64,000 nt of DNA. Source: Brachynemurus nebulosus (taxonomy: Eukaryota > Arthropoda > Insecta > Neuroptera > Myrmeleontidae). Where the stretch lies: assembly GCA_035578155.1 (NCBI GenBank), contig JAPWDM010000016.1, positions 8,553,044 to 8,617,043 of the forward strand. The letters run 5' to 3'. The translations under genes were made by a program, and so were the position numbers. Positions within the stretch are counted from its first letter, which is position 1; each line of letters opens with the position of its first letter. Positions 1-64,000 of the stretch are shown here, piece by piece. Below the pieces are notes generated by a model, which was not told the origin of the DNA, did no database searches, and was given only the letters and a program-made list of their open reading frames with translations.

Positions 1-130
1 TAATTGATTTGCAAATACATAATTACACATTGGAACATGTCTACTGGAGATATAAAAAAATTAGGTACAATTAAACACCAAAATTGTAATTTAAATTTAA
101 AAATATTAATATAATCCCATATTATTTTAG
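1..130 (+). other. 3' end of an upstream AsnRS intron
   Basis: AT-rich non-coding sequence ending in a T-rich tract and an AG at 129-130. The exon that follows starts with two bases completing a split codon, so the start codon and the first few residues lie in an exon to the left of the window. Confidence 0.85.
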
Positions 131-54540
<54,410 letters not shown>

Positions 54541-54547
54541 TTATTTA

Positions 54548-54553
54548 AATAAA
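54548..54553 (+). terminator. AsnRS poly(A) signal
   Basis: AATAAA 8 bases after the stop codon, so the 3' UTR is probably very short. Confidence 0.6.
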
Positions 54554-54747
54554 TATAATACAATTTATTGCTTTAATTAATTGTTGCATTTTTAATTTTT
54601 TGTACAACAATTATATGTAAAATAATGATGCAGTAAAAAAAGGTTCAAAATAATGATTTTCTTCAAGTTACTTATTTGATTTTTGCTTCTTTTATTAAAA
54701 CAATAAAAAATAATAACAAATAAACATGTGTCTATGATTAAATCATA

Positions 54748-54753
54748 TTTATT
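54748..54753 (-). terminator. KDM2 poly(A) signal
   Basis: AATAAA on the - strand about 105 bases after the KDM2 stop; the two genes' 3' ends face each other within about 200 bp. Confidence 0.6.
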
Positions 54754-54857
54754 TTATTGTAAATAAAGTATATTTGTCAATATAAATTATAAATATAAAT
54801 TATACGCTATGTTATATACAAAACATATGAATATATACAATTATCACTAAAATTTTA

Positions 54858-56036
54858 TCACGGTTTCGGTTTCACATTCTGTCTTTTGTCAACTAATTTA
54901 ACGTCTTGTACTGTTAAATTGTGAGGCGATTTTGCTGCAAATTTAATTACAGCCTGTGTTGTTACTTGCGGTACATGTCTTAAATCTAAGCGTGTTAAAT
55001 TTGCACACTTTGTTAAATGATCTAAACTAGTTTCCGTTATCAGTTTACAGTGACTTAAATCTAAATTAGTTAATGTATTTATAGAACTCAATTGTGCTAC
55101 ACCAGCATCAGAAATTCGCGAACAAGATGATAAAACTAATTGTGATACTTGTGGTAAATACTGGGCGACATATCGCAAAGCAACATCGGATATATCAGTT
55201 CCGGATACATCGAGCTTTTTCAAATTTTTCAATTTTGAAGAGCTGTCAGTCAAACCTGGTCTTGAGTCTGGCGGTGGACTTAATATATCACGTAAAGCAC
55301 CATCATTTAAACCGGTTACATGACTTAAATTTAATACTTGTAGTGGTGGACATACGCAAGTTCTCAATGCTAACGTTGTTTGCACGTTAACCCCTTGCAA
55401 ATGCAATTCTCTCAGGCCAGGTAAATGACTTAGTAACCAAGCTAATTGTCTTCTTACTGTCTGAGTCCAATTTAAACATAATTTTTGAGGTTGCCGTCGC
55501 GCAATACCCCTTAGTAAAGCGGCAGTGGGTCGAATAGGACCACTGAAATCCATTGTTTTCCAAAGTTCTGGGTCAATAGTTAATTTAGACCAAGTCTTAC
55601 AAACTAGGGAACAGGTAAACAGTTCGCCTGGTGTTAAATATTTAAAAATTGGTAAAAGCACTCGTTTATCCATTATAAGATGGCTACTTGTATTAACTGA
55701 ATGATGAATGGGAGCTGGTCGAACCACGTACATGGGTTTTCGTAATGCTTTTGTAGAATTAGTAACAAGTTGATGTGCTAAATGGGCTCTAGCAGCATGT
55801 CGTGCTGGAATTTCTTGAATTTCTTCACTTCGCCGTCTTTTAGTTGGTGGTGACGATAAAATTTGAGAATTATTGTACTGTTGTTGCTGCTGCTGCTGCG
55901 GTTGTTGTTCAGGATTTGCACCAGAAAGTTGTGCCGATTCCCCATCTGATTCCATTTCTACCATTGCACTTGCATCTGAATTTATTGACATGCGTCTAAT
56001 ATCAGATGATTTTTGCCGTGCACGGAAATGTCTTGG
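54858..56036 (-). CDS. KDM2: KDM2-type histone demethylase, last coding exon (F-box and LRRs)
   Basis: C-terminal exon of a protein of the KDM2 family, which in full length has JmjC, CXXC, PHD, F-box and leucine-rich repeats and demethylates H3K36 in the nucleus. Acceptor AG lies at 56037-56038; the frame opens RHFRARQKSSDIRR and ends with TGA at 54858. Order: acidic/serine-rich region, poly-Q tract (about residues 28-38 from the first Met), a KRRR nuclear-localisation-like cluster, an F-box (LLPIFKYLTPGELFTCSLVC, KTWSKL) and at least five LRRs, including the family's RGIARRQPQKLCLNWT and PGLRELHLQG blocks. The demethylase domain lies in exons beyond the window or hidden upstream. Calling KDM2 rather than another FBXL protein rests on the RRQP...LxWT and LSPP.D.RPG motifs. 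Confidence 0.85.
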   Translation of the reverse strand, partial: PRHFRARQKSSDIRRMSINSDASAMVEMESDGESAQLSGANPEQQPQQQQQQQYNNSQILSSPPTKRRRSEEIQEIPARHAARAHLAHQLVTNSTKALRKPMYVVRPAPIHHSVNTSSHLIMDKRVLLPIFKYLTPGELFTCSLVCKTWSKLTIDPELWKTMDFSGPIRPTAALLRGIARRQPQKLCLNWTQTVRRQLAWLLSHLPGLRELHLQGVNVQTTLALRTCVCPPLQVLNLSHVTGLNDGALRDILSPPPDSRPGLTDSSSKLKNLKKLDVSGTDISDVALRYVAQYLPQVSQLVLSSCSRISDAGVAQLSSINTLTNLDLSHCKLITETSLDHLTKCANLTRLDLRHVPQVTTQAVIKFAAKSPHNLTVQDVKLVDKRQNVKPKP

Positions 56037-56451
56037 CTGTTAATAAAATATAGAAAATATTAATATATAGAAACTACTTACAATTGCACAATAAATTCTT
56101 TATAATTAAAATTAAATTTATTAGATTTTCCAAATAGTTATATAATAGTAAATTATTCAACAAGCTGCTAATGATAGCTATTACTCATGAAGATGAAATT
56201 GCGACACGAGCTGAGTTTACGAGGCGAGTGTCGTAATGCATGTGAGTGAGTAATAGCCATTGCAAGCGAGTTGAATACGATATTTTTTCTACGACTTTTT
56301 TCCTTTTTGATTTAAATAAAATTGAATATAATTTTTAAATTAAAAGAATACAATTTTTCATCTATCTCTAATTTCATTAAATGTTTATATTTAATGAATG
56401 TAAAACGATGAAAACAAAATACAAACTACTTTTTAGTCGAATTTTTCAACT
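56037..56451. other. Start of the presumed KDM2 intron
   Basis: AT-rich. GCTATTACTCATGAAG...GAGTAATAGCC near 56177-56260 forms a short inverted pair; ATATTTTTTCTACGAC has a partial complement near 58582, suggesting an older element around block B. Confidence 0.4.
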
Positions 56452-56549
56452 GAAAAATTAGACTTATACAGCCTATACGATAAGAACGGCGAGAGTAGGG
56501 GCGCTATCCGTTTTCAGACCCGTAGAATACGATTATGTAGAAAAATATG

Positions 56550-56634
<85 letters not shown>

Positions 56635-58165
56635 CCGCTACCTTTTAATATGTGTAAGGCCCCCCTATGGAAGTTAAGAAAGAGCTGAAATTGGTAAGTG
56701 GGGCTCATTCCGATGCACAACAATACTAGCAAAGTGGGGTCAAATTTTGGGCAAATTTTTGATCCGACCCCACATTTAAGTGGGTGGTGGGGGGGGTAAG
56801 ACAATAAAACTTTTCCAAACCGGTTGGAAATAATGTTTCGGGCAATTATCTACAACATATCCGAAATTCAGCTTCCTAGGATGGATTTGGAGGGAGTAGA
56901 GGGGAAAAAACGATTTTGGCTGGATCTAACACGCCCCCAGCTCCCCAGAATTCACGTAGAGGGTTGAAATTTGGTGTGTTGATAGAGTTCGTACTTAGGT
57001 TGTGCTTTTTGGAGGTTTTAATATTTTACCTCCACCCCCCTCATTTTTAAACTACAATTTCATGATTTTTCGACGTTTTTGAAGTTTGTACCGTTCGCAC
57101 AGGTCACCCAAATAAACCTAGAGGGCTGAAATTTTGTATTCGGATTGAGTTAGTATCAAGGGGGTGCCTTTTGAGGGTCTCAACTTTTAACCCTTACCCC
57201 CACCACTTTTATACCAAAAAGAACATGATTTTTCTTGTTTTTTAACAGTTTGGTTCGGGTCAAAATCTCCCCAAATAAACCTAGAGCGCTGAAATTTTAT
57301 GTACAGGTTAAGTTAATAGCCAGCTACTGCTTTTTGGAGGTTTCAACTTTTAATTCTTACCCCCACGATTTTTATGCCAATATTTCTTGAACTTTTTTGC
57401 TTTTTTTCTAACACGCCTAGAGACTCTCTGAGTAAACGTAGAGGGCTGAAATTTTGTACATGTATTGAGTTAGTATCCAGTTAGTGCCTTTTAGGGATCC
57501 CACATTACTATTCTCCCCACTTCTTCCATTTTTACGTCGGAATTCAATGTATTGTTAAATGTGTTTAAAATGCTTTATATTTATACTATAAGACAAGTAG
57601 GCAAATAGTAAATTTAAAAATTTAAAAAAAATGAACGTACTTTTATAACAAATGCAATACATACGTAATACATACAACATATACATATAATATAATACAT
57701 AATTATAATAATACATATGTAAGTAATTTAAAAAATGTTATTGATGTTTTTTTTATTTTATTTATAAAATAGAAATTTTGGATTTTTTTGGAAAAAAAAA
57801 TATCTTCATAAAGGCCTTCCAGTTTACTATTTAAGGTCCTTTTTTAATATTTAAAAATAAAACACAAAGGCAGTTGGCGGATAAGCATGGGTAGGAATGC
57901 CCTCGTACGAATTGTGTTTTTTTTGTCCTGCTAACTGCTATCGGCATCAAATTGAAATTTACTGAGATCCCTTAAAAACTTAAAACCTTTTTTTTAAAAC
58001 CCCAATCAGCCGGACACTCATCATCAGTTTTGAAACCACCAAAATGACAAATCGCTTGTAGACTTTCAATCACATTTCGCTTGTAGACATTCAATACCGA
58101 AGTTGAAGGGAAAAATTCGACTTCCGTGATGGGGCCCCGCTGCTCACGGCGTTTTTTTACTTTGA
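56452..58165 (-). repeat. Block B, copy 2 (inverted copy of 22155-25030)
   Basis: Reverse-complement colinear with 22155-25030, without the TA-inserting MITE, and with its own (TA)n at 56552-56628. The Y end TTGGCGGATAAGCATGGG lies at 57886. The junction ACTGAGATCCC near 57961 supplies the empty site of the MITE at 22383. Non-coding. Confidence 0.82.
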
Positions 58166-58621
58166 CGTTACTACGCAACATATATGAAATTAAAATTTGA
58201 TACATATATCATATATACCTCATTTCAGATACAATTGAACATGAGTTTTCGTTAACAAATTAAATAATTCTTATATTCGAAACAAATTAATCTTCTATTC
58301 TTTTCTAAAAATAAACTGCAAATTTAAAATTTACATAAATGCAATAATAAAAGAGATAAAGCCAAGAAAACGGAAATTATTTAAATTCAAAGTAACGAAG
58401 CATGGTTAAATTTAACTGAAATGAACCATACAAAACGAATGCCGGCCCATTGAATAATGGTTATGAGGTGATTTCATTGGTCGGTAGCTATTGAGTAATG
58501 GCCTTTCTTCCACACCTTTGAATAATGCCTAACTTTCTCAACAATTTACGGATATGTAACGAGCGTGCTCTTCAACAGGAGTAGAAAAAATCTATATTTG
58601 TTGGTTTTGTTAAAAAAAGAA
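58166..58621. other. Intergenic or intron sequence, nothing recognised
   Basis: AT-rich. TTGAATAATGGTTATGAGG and related TGA(A/G)TAATG motifs recur between 58450 and 58530. Confidence 0.45.
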
Positions 58622-60614
58622 TTAGTACAGTAACTGAAGCATTTGGCTACCAATTTTTTCGGATGGGATGGATTGGCTTGAAATTTGAACTGTAGCTAGG
58701 GAGTAGTCCAAGAAACAAAAGTTATATAATGCCGATGTGTGCTTTCACCCTAGGGGTGGAAGGCACCCCTTCTAGGGGTTGGAAATTTTTTTATGAAAAA
58801 TAACCTCACCGTTCGATAGAGGGACAAATTCTAAGCAAAAAATATTCTATAAGAATTTTTTGTACAATCAATACTTTTTGAGATATTGGCGCCTAAATGT
58901 AGTCGTTTTTAGCCCAAAAAATGCATGTTTTTGAGGAATATTTCGCAAATATCTCAAAAACTACAAGTTTTACCCAAAAAATGGTTATGAGCAAAAATAA
59001 AGAAAATTAAGTAACAAAGAGATTGCATTCTTTTTTATTTTTGTAGGTAGAACAGAACCCAAGTTATGACTCCTTGAAGTTAAAATCGATTTTGACGATA
59101 GCTAAAATCGAAACTTTCAATGTCATTTGGAGGAAAAATGAAAGGTTTTTTGAAAAAAACTCATATTACACCTTTTAAAGTACTTGAATAGACCTTTATT
59201 TTGAGCTGCGGTAAAAGCCATTAGTATAAAAATTAACGGAGTTACATTCAAAGCAAAATGGTTGTCTTGATTTTTGAGAAAAAAAATTGGTATCAAAATT
59301 AATTACTTGACGGCAAACATTGAAACTAAGCGTAATCCGTCGCCAGTTTACTTTATTCATATATAAACAATGGGTTCTGGGAGTTTGAACGGATTTAGAA
59401 ATTTAAATTCGAAAAAATGATTGATTTACTCTTGAAAAAAAAATTTAATTTTTAAAAAAATCATAGTTTTTCTCAAAATATTTAAAAACCTAACAAATTT
59501 ATGAAAAAAAATTATAGAATGAAAATTGTAGGTCTTTTCTTGCTGAAAAATTTGCTTTTTTGTTCATTTTCGTACGTCCAAATTTGACTGAGTTATGATC
59601 GTTAGAAGCTCAAAACAGAACGCGAAGACTACCTTTCCTAAGCCCTTTAAACTTACAAATCTAAAAATTGAAGAACTCAAAAAAATTGTAAATCATAAGA
59701 CTTATAGTGCTTAAAATTTCCTACCAAATGGTTTTTTAAGCGAATTGATAACTTAAAAATTAAAAAAGTTATAGTAAGAAAACCAGTTGCATTTTTTCGG
59801 TAAAATTTTTGGAGCAGTTAAATTACCATCATCTTTGTGTATTTTTTGTATTTTTTTAATAATTTAGTCAAAAATAAAAATAAATTCAATAGAATGAAAA
59901 AAAAAATTAATTATATCAACATGTAATATATAATTCACATGCTATTTTTCCATACATATAATTTTTATGCTATTTTTCCATAAAGGGTAGGATTTTTTAT
60001 AAGGGGTAGTTCTTCTGTCAGGGTTTTTGGGAAATTAAAAAGTTACAATATAATCATACATTTGAAAACTTTTAAAAAGTTACAATTCATCATATGTACA
60101 CCAGTTTATAATATCTCAAGCTGTTAATAATCGTTTTCTTCTTTATTTTATTGTAAGGGGTGGTTTATTTTTTAACGGTTGCAGCTTTTTAATGAGTGAT
60201 AACTTTTCTAATGAAAAATAAAAGAGATATAATACATTGTGAATGCACCAAAAGGTTACTTTAGGCTGCTAAAAATTTTTTCCTATTTTTTCGGAAACAA
60301 GGGGGTAGTTTTTAAGAATTTTTTGGGTAGAAAAGTAATTGAATTTCATAAATTATATTAAAAAACTTGAAAGGAATTTTATCCAACATATTTGAACATA
60401 AACTGAATCTTTAAAATACGTAAATTTGAACTTTTCGTATTTTTGTCATACAAGGGTAGTTTTTACCCCTAATTATCAAAAAGCACACATCAAGACAATA
60501 TAACTTTTGAAGTGTAGGGTCAGATGAGCTGGTATACAAATTTTCAGGAAATTCCATTCAATCCGAAAAAATTGGGAGCTTTTACATTATTTTGTCTTTC
60601 AGTGACTGTACTAA
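58622..60614. mobile_element. TIR element with TTAGTACAGT ends, about 2 kb, non-coding
   Basis: TTAGTACAGTAACTGAA...CCAATTTTTTCGGATGGGATGG at the left is mirrored by CC-ATTCAATCCGAAAAAATTGG...TTTCAGTGACTGTACTAA at the right, followed inward by ATGTGTGCTTT on both sides. Arms are about 140 bp. The interior is rich in short A/T-run phrases without frames. No target duplication resolved. Confidence 0.75.
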
Positions 60615-60955
60615 ATAATTTTTCTTAATTTTCAAATAATATACCCTTATGAACAATGTTCTATTAATATTATATATATTATGACTGTTACAGTTATTTT
60701 TCCAAAATCAACTTTAGGGTTTCCAGATTTTGTAACTTGCTTGAAACTACTCCTTAGTATATAAATTTCATTCAGATTAACTATACAGTTAGTTTATAAA
60801 TTTACTATTTCCATAAGCCATGCTATGATATTAAGGGGTTAGTCTGTTAGGGTTTCCAAAAAAATTCTAATTTTTTTTTCGGTATTTTTATTCCTTTATA
60901 TCGCAAGAATCATAATTTAAAATTTGAAAACGAAATATGAAACGGTCGCCGAGTT
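60615..60955. other. Spacer, nothing recognised
   Basis: AT-rich spacer between the TIR element and the foldback element. Confidence 0.5.
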
Positions 60956-61375
60956 ATATGTATATCCAGTAAAGTGGTTGAATTGTCCTCTTGGACCCAG
61001 TCAACATTCTGACGTCTTAATGAATTCATAAAGAATTCATATTTCTGATTTGGACGTCAGAAAACAAGTTCAGAAAGATATCTTTATGAATTCATAAAGA
61101 TATCTTATGCGTCGATTTATGAACAGATTATGATGTCTTAAAGAATTCTTTTTTCTGACTTCAGAATTGCGATGTCTTAAACAGCTCATATTTCTGATGT
61201 CTGAAAAAAGATATCTAAATTGAGAATTCATTATTAAGAAGTCATATTTCTGACTTCAGAATTATGATGTCTTAAATAGTTCATATTTCTGACTTCAGAA
61301 TTAGCTCATATTTCTGATGTCTTAAACAGCTCATATTTCTGAAGTCTTAAAAAAGATGACTTTAAGAGGACTATA

Positions 61376-61947
61376 CCAAGAATTCGTTGAAAATATTAAG
61401 CGTAATTTACGAAATAAAAGAAATATAATTAATTTAGTTAATTTTATTTATTTACATAACTGTATATGTTTAACGTATATTAAATGTATTTAAAATATTA
61501 ACATTTAAAATTAAATTTACTCCAGTATTTTATCAGGAAATGTCACAATTTGTACACTAGTCACAATAGAAACAGTCAAAAACACTAACTAACCATACTC
61601 AATATCCCATCAAACTACAAATTATGATCATAACTTCTTAAATTAAACACTATCGTAAACTCACTTCCTTCAATTCATTTTCACTTTAAATAATTTTCTT
61701 TAAGCTACCGTATTTTATTTTAGTTTAGTCTTTAGTATCACCATCACCATTATTTCCATCTTGTGCTAAATTTCTTTCCTATTTTAATCTTCTATTTTTT
61801 TTGACTTTTGAATAAATATTGAAATGGTTTTCTTTTAGACATTATGTTGTTAACGTTGTCAATAAAAATATTAATTTTAATATTATACATTGTTTGTTTG
61901 TTTTTTGTTTTTTCGTTACATCCGAAATATGAACTAATTAAGAAGTT
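61376..61947. other. Unique-looking AT-rich spacer inside the foldback element
   Basis: No repeats of the arm type and no frame. It may be the foldback element's centre or older DNA. Confidence 0.45.
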
Positions 61948-61950
61948 TTA

Positions 61951-62862
61951 GGCTATGCGCCCACGAGGGACATTTGTCACGGTGACAAAAAAGTTTTTGT
62001 CATTGTCGTGTCGCTGAACATTTTTTGTGTGCGCACACGGAGAGTGACAGTCGCCGGTAATTTATAAAAATTTATATTTCATTTGCAAACATGGATTTCT
62101 AGAAGACGGTTGTGTTCACTGTACTTGTTATTAAATGCAGAAAAAAATATAGTGAAAGAGATTACCGAGTTCATCCTCTTTGGTGTGATAAGATATTAAG
62201 AGGAAAATTTTACACCGTGTATAAAAAATTGGGAGAATATTCGAAACAATTTTTCCATTATTTTAGGATGAGTACCAACGGTTTTGACGAATTATTAAGT
62301 ATTTTCAGACCTGCACTAACCTACAAAAATACAAATATGAGATTATTTATCCCACTTCAAACTATATAATTTTATTATAGCAAATGGCTAATGTTATTGC
62401 GAATTGAAAATTATGCAAGTAATTGGGAAAATTACTAAAATATAATTTAGGAATATTTTTTGTATATTATACTTTAAATAAATAGATGGGACATAAGATT
62501 AATTTTTTTTCGCTTATTTGCATTTGCCTAAAGTCTTTCAATATATTCAGTTTTCAACCAAACAAAATGTATGTATATTAATTATTATATAATTGCATTT
62601 GTCTACAAAATAATATTGTAATATACCATATATACGTCCTTTAAACTGAGTCAGAGCGACAGTTTTGTCACCGTAGTGCGCACTTGTATTGATACCAATA
62701 GATACGGTGACAGTTTTGTCATAGGCATGTCCGCGTACCCGCGGACAAAAAAGTCACCCAGCTGTCGTGTCGTTGCGTGTGCGCATCACCATACTAACAA
62801 ATAGACTTGATAAGAGTGACAAAACAGTCACCGTGACAAATGTCGCTCGTGGGCGCATAGCC
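61951..62862 (+). mobile_element. PIF/Harbinger element, 912 bp, degenerate
   Basis: Ends GGCTATGCGCCCACGAG-GAC and its complement (arms over 40 bp, including CATTTGTCACGGTGAC) with exact 3 bp TTA duplications (61948-61950, 62863-62865). GTCACCGTGAC-type repeats continue inward on both sides. It encodes a HARBI1-like fragment. Confidence 0.92.
62091..62369 (+). pseudogene. HARBI1-like transposase N-terminal fragment
   Basis: The frame from ATG 62091 meets a TAG at codon 4 and continues to 62369. Residues YRVHPLW, GKFYTVYKKL, FFHYFRMSTNGFDELLSIF and TNMR match the conserved N-terminal region of PIF/Harbinger transposases (RxYWVHPL, FHxLxxEL, KFFxYFRMSxxxFDELL, DTNMR). The catalytic DDE part is absent, so this is a deletion derivative. 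Confidence 0.85.
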
Positions 62863-62873
62863 TTAATAATGAA

Positions 62874-63290
62874 GTCAAAAATAAGAGCTGCTTAAGACAT
62901 CAGAAATATGAGTTCAAAAAGTAGTCAGAAATAAGAACTGTTTAAGACATCAGAAATATGAGTTCAAAAAGTAATCAAAAATAAGAGCTGTTTAAGACAT
63001 CCAAAATATGAGTTCATAAAACAATCAGAAGTAAGAACTGTTTAAGACATCAGAAATATGAATTCATAAAGTATTCAGAAATAAGAATTGTTTAAGACAT
63101 CAGAAATATGAATTCATAAAGTAGTCAGAATAAGAGCTTTTTAAGACATCCAAAATATGAGTTCATAAAACAATCAGAATTAAGAACTATTTAAGACATC
63201 AGAAATATGAGTACAAAAAGTGGTCAGAAATAAGAACTGTTTAAGACATCAGAAATATGAATTCATAAAGTAGTCAGAAATAAGAACGGT
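62874..63290. repeat. 50-bp tandem satellite, about 8 copies
   Basis: The monomer includes GTCAGAAATAAGAACTGTTT, AAGACATCAGAAATATGA and TTCATAAA, with little divergence between copies; one copy has a 1-base deletion near 63129. It starts 12 bp after the Harbinger end. Confidence 0.9.
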
Positions 63291-63800
63291 TTAAGACATC
63301 ATATTTCTGATGTCTCAAATAAGACTTCTTTATGAATTCATTTAGATGTCCTAATATTGTTTAAATTATTTTTGTTAGTGGTTTCTATAGAAAAAATAAT
63401 AATATATTTATAGGATTTTTTTTTAAGACATCAGAAATATGAGCTAATTCTGAAGTCAGAAATATGAATTCTTTAAGACATCATATTTATGAAGCCTTAA
63501 ACAGCTCCTAAATCGACGCATAAGATATCTTTATTAATTCATAAAGATACCTTTCTGATAATGTTTTCTGACATCTTAAATATGACTCCTTTAAGACATC
63601 TTTAAGAAGTCTTATTTAAAAAATCCGAAAGATGTCAGAAAAAAGATGTCTATTTGATATCATTAAATTGAATTCATATTTAAGATATCTTTAAGAACTC
63701 TTATTTCTGACTTCTTAAAAAAGATGTCTTAAAGATGTCATATTTACAGTTCAGAAAGATGTCAGAAAAAAGACTTCATAAAGACATCTTTCTGACTTTT
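63291..63800. repeat. Irregular AAGACATC/GATGTCTT repeats
   Basis: The same motifs as the satellite but in mixed orientation, forming many potential short hairpins; TCGACGCATAAGATATCTTT near 63515 mirrors AAAGATATCTTATGCGTCGA at 61097. Confidence 0.8.
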
Positions 63801-63824
63801 GGGCTCACTGGGGATATACGTGTG

Positions 63825-64000
63825 TGTTTTTAATAAAGGATCAGAATCCTTATTAAAAAAATTTTATGTACTGGGGTTTAACGTTGGATCACACGCATTA
63901 ATAATTATGAATTACATTAATAAAAGACTAAGAGACAACGAACGTGTTAAAATTTCGGAAAAACATTGCACTGCAAAATGCAAGAAGGCGAGGACTGATA
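63825..64000 (+). other. Window end with an open frame, unrecognised
   Basis: An ATG at 63907 opens a frame running off the window (MNYINKRLRDNERVKISEKH and a short Cys/Lys-rich piece after it). I do not recognise it, and it is too short to judge. Confidence 0.2.

Larger units (their letters stand above)
60956..63824. mobile_element. Foldback-type element with satellite-like arms
   Basis: The outer ends mirror each other loosely (TATATCCAGT...CTGACGTC and GTATATCCCCAGTGAGCCCA on the other strand). Both sides are packed with (T)TAAGACATC/GATGTCTTAA(A), AATATGA and TTCATAAAG motifs in both orientations. The left arm is irregular (60990-61375); the right arm is longer (62870-63800). A Harbinger element sits in the middle. 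Confidence 0.65.

Noticed and set aside
62874..63290. CRISPR array (regular 50-bp repeats)
   Set aside because: The units are contiguous tandem copies without unique spacers, in a eukaryotic context with splice sites and TEs.

Overview
This window is AT-rich nuclear DNA of an animal, most likely an insect: compact spliced genes with GT-AG introns, Jockey-type LINEs, an env-bearing errantivirus-like provirus, an Mdg3-like gypsy element, and Tc1, hAT, piggyBac-type and PIF/Harbinger elements. I see no bacterial genes, rRNA, tRNA or CRISPR array. Only two host genes are certain. The first is cytoplasmic asparaginyl-tRNA synthetase (AsnRS, + strand), with six coding exons at 131-478, 48069-48289, 48354-48646, 48713-48841, 49419-49880 and 54357-54540. 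All splice phases agree, and only the first few residues lie upstream of the window. The second is the last coding exon of a KDM2-type F-box/LRR protein (- strand, 54858-56036). The two genes are convergent, with 317 bp between their stop codons.

The main feature is AsnRS intron 1 (479-48068, 47.6 kb), which consists almost entirely of nested mobile DNA. From left to right: a palindromic MITE (879-1313); a Mutator-like foldback (1874-3269) carrying a hAT MITE; a TTAA-bounded element (4150-9537) with a broken Jockey-type LINE inside it; palindromic repeats up to 11.1 kb; a 3.76 kb element here called X1 (11265-15028); a short MADF-domain frame (17901-18092); a dead Tc1 element (18118-21283) carrying a hAT element; an interleaved inverted-repeat complex with (TA)n arrays (21.3-25.6 kb); a hAT C-terminal remnant; an errantivirus-like provirus on the - strand (26.5-35.8 kb) that has lost RT and RNase H and is interrupted by an RTE-like element, a hAT element inside which sits a second hAT, and a solo LTR; an Mdg3-like gypsy element on the - strand (35.8-40.0 kb) split by a nearly perfect hairpin; the inverted partner X2 (40219-43798); a perfect 180 bp palindrome; a broken copy of AsnRS exon 6; two more MITEs; and a 1.4 kb large inverted repeat just before exon 2.

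To the right of the KDM2 exon (56037-64000) lies what is probably KDM2 intron. It holds an inverted copy of the 22-25 kb block, a 2 kb TIR element, and a foldback element with satellite-like arms (about 60956-63824) whose centre is a small PIF/Harbinger element with a HARBI1-like fragment.

Element boundaries are unusually well supported. Many have exact target-site duplications, and the window itself contains unfilled paralogous sites for three insertions. The most unusual observations are the X1/X2 inverted pair within one transcribed intron, a hammerhead-like core on both arms of a long hairpin with an 18 bp target duplication, the duplicated and interrupted piece of AsnRS exon 6, the RT-less provirus with integrase and env sequence in one frame, and the repeated association of (TA)n arrays with element junctions.
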